Below, in pieces: positions 50,101-59,100 of a DNA stretch of 64,000 nucleotides (position 1 is its first letter; each line of letters starts with the position of its first letter). The translations under genes and the position numbers were made by a program. The notes beneath the pieces are model-generated. The model ran no database searches and was not told the DNA's origin. It worked only from the letters and a program-made list of their open reading frames with translations. The DNA is taken from contig CAJNDS010002396.1 in NCBI GenBank assembly GCA_905221605.1, forward strand, positions 260,501 to 324,500. Direction: 5' to 3'. Source of the stretch: Symbiodinium natans. Taxonomy: Eukaryota > Sar > Dinophyceae > Suessiales > Symbiodiniaceae.

Positions 50101-53100
50101 CCTACATGCGAAAACCTGAAACCCTAAAACCCGAAAACCCTAGAAAACCCAAATCCCCTGAATCTTGAGCATCCAGTGGCCTCTTGCACCAGGCAGAGCT
50201 GAAGCATGGTCGAATCGCCATGCTGGCCACGGTAGGCTGGAAGATTCCATTGTAGAGCTTAGGGTTCAGGGTGTAGGGTTAGGGTTTAGGGTTACGGTTA
50301 GGGTTTATGCTGGCCACGGTAGGCTGGAAGATTCCGGCCTTGTACAGGTTAGAGTACAGGTTAGAGTTTAGGGCCGATAGGGGGGGGGGAGTCGGTTACT
50401 TGTTAGCCCTGAACGCCCTTGATCAAACAGCACATGACTATGTACGCGCACCAGGACGTGCCCACACACACACACAGACACACAGACACACACACACACA
50501 CACACCCACAGAGATTATATAGACATATATATATATATGTATATATGTATATATGTATATATGCAAATATGTATATATGTATATATGTATAAATGTATAT
50601 ATGTATATATGTATATATGTATATATGTATATATGTATATACACATACATATTGCTGCTACCCCCGGATGTACCGGGCTAAGTTAGTACAACACCTTTCA
50701 CACACACAAGCTTATAGGGAAGGGTGCAGGAGTTTTCGGCTGTAAAATACGCAACGACTACAGTAAATGGATATGTATATATATATATATATACATACAT
50801 ACATGTATATATATATACAGATATATGCGCCCGCAATGTTTAGGTTCTATTTTGTCTTGAGATTTTCTTTGCTTCTTCAAAGACCTAACATGCATAGTGA
50901 ATTTAAATATACGCCTATGTTTATGTACACGTGGCTGACACTTTCAAGGTTCTGCGAGCTTTGTTCTTAATTATGTTTAGGATTTAGGATTTTTCCTGAT
51001 TGATTTTATGTTTCTTTACTCATTCAAAGGTGGCACAAGCCGTAGAATGGTTTTGACAGACTCATTGATTTCATATGCGTTTGCTTTTTGGCGTTATGGT
51101 TTTTTACTCATTCATGCGTGGCACCAGCCACAAAATTCTCTACCCCGAGAGATTGTATAAATAAATTGACTTGCTTTTTAGATGAATCATTGATTTCATA
51201 TGTGGTTGCTTAAAGGTTCGAAAGTCTTCTACTCATTCACAGTTGGCAGAAACAGCAGAATTCTCTGCATCAGGAGATTCTATAAGTAAATTGGCTGGGT
51301 TCTTGCAACGCTCATTGATTTCATATGTGCTTGCTTGCTGATTTTATGTGTTTTTATCCTTCAGACATGGCACGAGCCACATAATTCGTTTACGCCGGGA
51401 AATTTTGTAAACAAATTGACTCGGTTTGTAGAGCCCTTCTTGATTTCATCCACGGTTGCTTATTGATTCTAAGGCCTGGCACTCGTTCAGACAAGATCCA
51501 GAGATAGAGTTCTTTACACCAGGGGGTTCTAAGTTTGTTACTTGGGACACTTCTTGATTTCACATGCGTTTGCTTTTTGGTGTTATGGTTTTTTACTCAT
51601 TCATGCGTGGCACCAGCCACAAAATTCTCTGCCCCGAGAGATTGTATAAATAAATTGACTTGCTTTTTAGAAGAATCATTGATTTTATATGTGGTTGCTT
51701 AAAGATTTGAAAGTCTTCTACTCATTTACAGTTGGCAGAAACAGGAGAATTGTTTATATCAGGAGATTATATATGTAAATTGGCTGGGTTCTTGTAACAC
51801 TTATTGATTTCAAATGTTCTTGCTTGCTGATTGTATGTGTTTTTATCTTTTAGACATGGCACGAGCTACACAATTCTTTGACACCCGGAAATTTTGTAAA
51901 CAAGCTGCGCCACCAGGGACAGGGAGAAGTGCCTGTGAGAGCCTTTGTTGAGCAAGTGATCTACTGCCTCATCCCCCGCTGGGGGAGGGGGAGTTCGCGA
52001 CTGCAATATTTCAGCCCCCAACCTCCCCCCCACAAAACTGCCTCTAAGGTCGGTGAGGGTGGAATTTGGTGGCTGGCGGCGGCACCGCCCAGCCACCTCG
52101 AGCTGGAACCGGCACTGCAGAACCGTATCCGTGGCCTGGTGCATGGCGAGAGACCTGCCCCCCCCCCCCCCCCTGCACGCCCTTGCTCTTAGGTCAAGAA
52201 GGCCCGACAGCGGCTGAGGCGTGCCTTTGCCTGTTTCTATTACGATGAACCACCCCAAAGGGCTGCGTGGCGTTCATCTCGGGATCAGGGAGAAGCGCCT
52301 GCGAGGCCGCCCAAAAAAGCACCAAGGGCTCCCTTTTTCCATTACGATGAACCGCCCCAAAGGACTGCCAGCCCAGAGGACCCTTCAGGGGAGCTTCTTA
52401 CCCGAGCCCTTGGCGCGTGCATGCTCAGCGTACGTTCACGTTGCGGCCGTAATTTGGTTCCCAGGTTCGGAGGTCGAGAGATTTCCGGTTCAGGGCTTTA
52501 AGGGATAGGGGTTTTGGGGTTCAGTTCAGGGTGTAGGGATTTGGGAGTGTAGGGGTTTGGGGGTTTAGGGGGCTTCGGCTACTTGGCAGCTTGTGGACCA
52601 ATTTGGGTCATCTCCCCCGCCAGATATGAGGGGGCCGCCCGTGCGCGCCACGTACTTACGCTTTTTTGAACTATTAGGGTTATTCAAATCGCTCAATCTA
52701 ATTTAGTTGGCTTCTTTGAAAGTAGTTGAATTATTTGAATTCTTTGAACTAATTGTACATAATTCAAATGATTCAAATATTCAAACTCCAAAAATGAACA
52801 GGAGCCAATTGAATTATTTGAAATTTTGCATTATTTGAATTATTAACATAATTCAAACAATGTATGTATTTAACTCAAAAGGCGCTACTTGACTTATTTG
52901 AATTATTGAAACTGTTTGAATTATTTGAAGACTTCAAATAACTCAAAAAGCTTTGTTGGCTTCCTTTTAAAAGTTCTTGAAATGTTTGAAATCATTGAGT
53001 TATGTAAGTACTTCAAAAGTTCAAAAATATGAATAATTCAAAAACTCAATTGCTTCTGTCAAAGTAGTGAAGCTTTTAATGATATAAAGTATTAAGTTTC

Positions 53101-56100
53101 TGTGAATAGAATTGTTAGAACTAATTTCAAATAATTGATTTTTTGCTCTAGCCAAAATTGCTTGAGTTCGTCTAATTTTCGAATAGTTCCAACATTCACA
53201 TATTCGAAGAATTCAAACAAATCAATTGGCTCCTTTTCAATTAAGTACATTATTTGAAGTATTTGAATTATTTGAATTCATCAAAGAAGTAGAATAGATC
53301 AAATATGTCGAATAAGTTAAATAATTAAAGTTCAAATATTCTAAAGAAGCCAATTGAAGTATTTGAGTTATTTGAATAGTTTAAATGTGTTAAAAAACTC
53401 ACTTGGAATGAAAGGAGTCAATTCAAAGCCTAAACACCAAGCCCGAAGTCATCCAGGGTTCGGGCTTTGGATCGTGGGGCTTGCAACCCTGAAGCCCCAG
53501 AGCCGTTTATTTCGGTTCGGGATCAATCCTGAAGCCCTAAAGCCCCAAAGCTCCAAAACACTATAACTCCAAACCTGAAAACCCTAAGAACCTAGATCAC
53601 CATGTCCTAAACCGAAAAAAAAGATTGCAGAGGGAACTTTAGGGGTCACAAGGCTTGGGAGGCTCAGGTGAAAATAAGCTGGGGTATCCCCTTGTTCAGG
53701 GTTTGGGACTGAAGGTCCTAGTTTCACCAAACATGGGCCTAAACCCTAAACCCTAAGACCCCTAAAAAACCTAAAAACCCTAAAAACCTTAAAACCCAAA
53801 CCCTAAGCCATGAGCAGGATGGATCGCCACGGACCTCGGCTTCCGCTTCCCGGGCGACAAATTCCAAGCTGTGAAGAGCTCTGTTGAGGCCTGGCAGGTT
53901 CGGGGGGGGCTAGGGTTTAGGGTGTAGGGTTTAGGGCTTAGGGTTTAGGGTTTAAAGGGCTCAAAGGGTTTGCACGGTTGCCTTGGAACTTACTTGTTAG
54001 TTGGTCACTTCTTTTGCAAGAGGCCATAAAGAGGTTCAAGCGTTAACGGCGTTCGAAGGACAGCATTGGAATCCGCAAGGCCTCCAGATGCGGGGGCCCC
54101 CATTCCTAAAGACTCCTGGGGGCTTCCTTTGGGGCTTAATCTAAGGGTAGTTTCATGGGCCCTTGATATGGTCCCTAACCTCCTTGAAAGGGTTTTGATG
54201 TATGTGCCCTTAGTTTGTATAGGGTACGTAAGGGCAGTGTAAGGGCTCTTCCCCTTTTAAGGGCCCATACTAAGGGACCATGCAACTACCCTTAGACTTA
54301 GGGGGTTGGGTTTAGGGGTTTAGGGTTTAGGCTTTAGAGTTTAGGGTTAGGGTTTAGGGTTCAGGGTTTGGGGTTGAGTTGCTCATCGGCAGAGTTTTAT
54401 GGCGCTTTTCGATCTCAACACGCTGCAGGGTGGGTGGGCCCGCCGCAACACAAATCCAGAGCTGGCCTGGTTGGGGTGTAGCTTTTTTTTTGGGGTAGCA
54501 GACGAAATTCTGTTGGAACCAGCCATGGGGTTAGGGCTCAGGGCTTCGCAGTTCATCACAACCTCAGGAAATGTCATCCCCATGCATGCGCACCTGCCAT
54601 CATCCAGGCCCTCACGGACCCCGAAGCTTCAAGCATTCAGCGTATTTAGAAGGCCACAAACCAGGCCTCGAGAATTAAGACCGTAAAGCCCCAAGTGACA
54701 AGGCCCACGACAAGATGGTGGAGGCAGGCTACATGCTGCTTGGCCTTATGAGTGTGAAGCGCTGAAGGGCTCCTCAGGAAAAACTATTTCTAGCAGGAGG
54801 CGTTTTGGGGTCAGGAGGGGAACCTTGTCATTCGCCAAGCCCTCGCACTACGCAGTTTCTGCTTTAGGAGTGACCATGGATCCAGTGGGAGGCTTTGGGG
54901 TCCGGAGATACAAATTTACGACATCGCCAGCACCCCCCCCTCCCACGCCCGAAGGCTGAAGGCCTCAAAGCACCCCAAGCCCGCCCCTCCAAACTCTATC
55001 AACAGCACACTATCCTATACTACATACACTATACTCTACTGTACGATGCAATACCAGCAATTCACTATGCTTTACACTCTGCTAGACACTATACTCCACG
55101 CTGTAATACTCCCTCGACTACTGTAATTATTATTCAATGCTACATTTTTCATGCACCTATGCTACACTCTACAATGCTATACTGTACTATGACTATGTTT
55201 TACGAGACTATGCTGCGCTGCACGATGCCGTACGTCACCACGGTCTATTTTAGTTTCCATTCTCGTTCGAACTCTATATAGTGAAGTTTCTACTCCTCTC
55301 TTCTTCTGTTCAACTTGTGCCCTGAATCTGCAACCCAAAGCCCAGCCCCCCCCCCCCTAAAGCCTCAACACTAAACCCTAAACCCTAAACCCTAAACCCT
55401 AAACCCTACACCCCTAAAAAAACGATCCCAGGCTTCCTTTCTTCGGGGCCATTGGCGTCTTCGAGCTCTTCGCCGCGGCGGTGGCAAATCAGCGGGGCAG
55501 AGCTTAGGTCCGCTATAGGGAGTATCGGAGGTTTCGGGCCCTGGCGAAGGGAGACCTTAGGGTTTAGGGTGTCGGGTTTAGGGCACCACGTTAAAGTGGG
55601 CCAGCGCCTCCTTAGGCCGCAGTGGGAAGTTAGGGTCCATGCTTGGACTCCCAGTCTACAAAAGTGCTCCCGAAAATTCGAGGCACTTGTTTTGGGGAGG
55701 AGGGTCGGGGGGGGGGGGGGGGGGGGGGGGGGGGGTGAGGGAGGGGGGCTTGTTTTGATAGGTCCAACACGTGCCTACCTTGAAGTTTGGGGAGCCCACC
55801 CCCTCTCACACCCTGTAAACCGAAAAGCTGGAAAACCCTGAACTGGTGTAGGTCTTCGAGAGGGGGTCAGCCTGAGAAGCCATCGAAAGCGGCGTCCACC
55901 AGGTTCACGAAAGCACAGCCAAGGTTTGCAGGGCGGTAGAAGTCGCAGGGCAGCAGCGCCCGGCAATGGCATGCTAATCCAATCAAGTATGTGTAGGGCT
56001 AGGACGCCTGGACTGCCTCAACCCTAAACCCATATCAAGAACTTCCCATTCAAGTTCCGAAAGCCAAAGCATGAGGCCCTCTGGCTTTTGTTCCAAGCCT

Positions 56101-59100
56101 GGCCCGTTGGCGATGCGACTTCGACTGTCAATGGTGGGCCTAACTCAAGATGTAAGGTGTACGGGGGATAGGAGGATTGAGTTTCTGGATGTGGGCGTCC
56201 AAGGAAGTTGGGGTCGAGGGGTTGAAGGACTAAGTCAGGAAGCTCTCACAAAACTCGGTTTGGTTGGGAGGACAGTGCAGTCGCCCCGGATAGCCTATGG
56301 AAATTCTAGAGCCATGGGCCTTATTCTTCGATCCAAGGATGGATAGGCAGGTAGATACCCAGAGAGCCCAATACTCCTTCATTCAAGAATAATCCTTGAA
56401 CTATACTCCAGCATGTTCCCTAATGAAGGGGTATTGGGCATCATCGGGCTCTCTCGTTGTGCGACGCCCGTAAACTGTTCGAATTGCAACAGGGGGGCCG
56501 TGAGGCCAGAACCATACCCGCTGATGCTCATGATGCTCGCGTCCTGGCTCGTTAACCCAATCACTGAAGCAGTTTGTTCTGCAAGCGTCTGGGGCTTAGG
56601 GGCCGCGTGATAGGAGCTGGCAGGGGCGTCGCCCCCTGCATGCTCGCTGCTGCTCACCGCAGCGCCGGCAGCGCGCTTTAGTTTCGGGGGTTAAGGTTAA
56701 GGGTTTAATGGTTTAAGGGTTTAAGGGTTTACGGGTTGAGAAAGGGTTTACGGGCTTAGTGGTTCAGGGTTCAGGATTTATGGTTTAGGGTTTCAGGTGT
56801 ACGGTAGAGTTTACGGTAGGTTTTAGAATCGTGCCCAGCTGACGCTCATGATTCTCGCCTCCTGGCTCGTCAAACGGCCCCAATCGCTGGGGCTAGGGCT
56901 TAGGGTCTGTTTGGGGTTCTAAGTGTCGAAGGTTTCGGCGGGGCAGGTTGACACCTTGAACGCGCAAACTGTAGATTGGGCGACGAGTGCGGCGTTAGAA
57001 TGCAGTTTGGCTAGTTATCATGCTCACTCAAGGCTGTGAGGCGGCTAGCTGAGGTTGAAACGGCCGTAGTGCAAGTGTTCCCTGCCTTTCTTCATAATAT
57101 CACTTCCAAGCTAGTCACACCGCTTGAAAAAGTCTTCCCTTGTTGAACTTAGTATGAGAGACCTGACACCCCAAACCCTTAGGAAAATATCCGGGAAGCC
57201 GAATCCTGTGCAGGGCATCAACCGAGAAGCTGGAGACTTCTGGCTGGGCAAGAACTTCCTGCCCAAGGACCTCAAGGGTTTAAGGGCTTTTAGGGCTTTT
57301 TAACGTTGAAAAACCCTGAATCTCCTGCCCAAGGACCTCATGGGTTTAAGGGCTTAAGGGCATACGGATTTCGGGTATCCCTAAACCCCCAAAACCCTCA
57401 ACATTCTTAAGCCCTGAAAGTCCTTAAGCCGTTCAAGGGCGTGAAGGGCTTTAAGGGCTTTAAGGGCTTTAAGGGTTTTAAGGGCTTTAAGGGCTTTAAG
57501 GGCTTAAGGGTTCAAGGGCAACGGGGGTTTTGGAATCCCCGCTCCTCTGGGGTGGAAACACGCAGGAAGCCCTACAATACCTCCGAACGTTAGTGGAGGG
57601 ATTCGGGTTTCGGGTTTAGGGTGTAGGGTTTAGGGTTTAGGGACTAGGGATTAGGGTTTGGGGTGTCTAAGTTTAGGGTCGAAAGGATAGGATAGGTCTA
57701 TAGGTTTAGGTTTTCTGGCTTTATAAGAATATGAGTCTTGGGTTTTGTTTGGGCTTTGTAAGTTTAGGGCTGTGCGGGCCCTGGACCCCGAAGTCCGCCA
57801 CTTCCGCATGGTGGTTTCCCAACGAAGTTGGTGCTCCTTTTGGTTGTTCCTGTTAAGAAGGTTTAGGGTGTTTTGGCGGGGGGGGGGCTCATGAACGGGA
57901 CCCCTTACTTGGGGTAATGCCCAGGTAAACCACAAATCCTGAGCCGAAATCCCAAAACACTTTTTTCAATTCTGAAGCGTGAAGGGCCAGCAAGACATCG
58001 AAGCCCCTGGAAACGATGACACACACGGAGTAGTGCTTATCCTCTTCTTCTTCCGAAAACCTTCTTCGCCCCAAGAGAACAAGGGCTTGGGGTTTCGGAT
58101 TTCCGGTCTCGAGGCATTTCCTGAACTAGGCTAAACCCGAAACCCTAAACCCTAAACCCTAAACCTTAAACCTCAAACCAATATAGGGGTCCATGGGCTT
58201 GGGGTTCATGGGGCCATAGAGCCCAGGCCTCAGCCGAAAGCAAGAGGCCCCAGCCGGCAAAGGACAGAAGCCAAAGCCCTCAGCCTGAGCCTGAAGCCTG
58301 AAACCGATAGCCCTGTCTGGGTATGGGGTTTAGGGCCTTAGGGTCTTGGGTGAAGTTTAGGGCTTGGGGCTTAGGGTTTTAGGGTTTAAATTTAGGGTTT
58401 GCGGGTTTAACGGTTTAGGGTTTTGCTTTCGGGTTTGTGGTTCAGGGTTGAGGGATAAGTTGGTCCAGCAAGGGTACGCAGCCTTGGCATCCGTCAAAAA
58501 TCCCGCCGCGACAGGAGCCCGCAAAGGAGAAGGACATGCGCTTGAAGGACCCCCTGCTCGCCCCTAAGCCCTCCCTACCTGAGTCCCTTCAATGTAGTGT
58601 CATGTTTCGTGTGTATATACGTAGTTTTCATGGTTCGTCTAAGTTGAGAAGAAGGTTCGGCACCCAAGACAGGAACTGCAATGTAGGGTCCAGGGAGACA
58701 CTAACCGCTTCACCCTCCGCCCTGTAGTTAGGCGATCAGGGGTTCAGGCTTAGGACCCTGAGCCCTATCGGTCTGATCACCTCAGAGGGAGGGTTTCGGT
58801 GTGGTCTTGCGGTTTTGCTTCGGCCCTTCAGGCAACTTCCGGGTTTGTGGCTTGGGTTTCAGGTTGAGGCTAGGGTTTAGGACTTCGGGATTATGAGTGT
58901 TTGGTATAGGGTTTTCAGTAGCCTTCTTGGGCGCTGGCATCTGCATTGCCATGTGCGAGTCCATGAAAAGCTTCTTGTGTAGCCTAAACCCTAAAACAAC
59001 AAAACCACAAACCCAAAACCCCAAACCTGACGTCCTCAGGGTAACCCAGCATTTGCGGCTAAATGCCGAGCCAGCGCCACGCGTCCTCAGCAGTGGGTTC

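Noticed and set aside
56379..56657. 92-codon minus-strand frame
   Set aside because: It overlaps a foldback element at one end, has no recognised domain and lies opposite an equally open + frame.
57781..57820. [10 protein letters not shown] phrase as an LHC exon
   Set aside because: Resembles an LHC loop, but the flanking exons 57214 and 58515 already join in phase without it and no clear acceptor is present.
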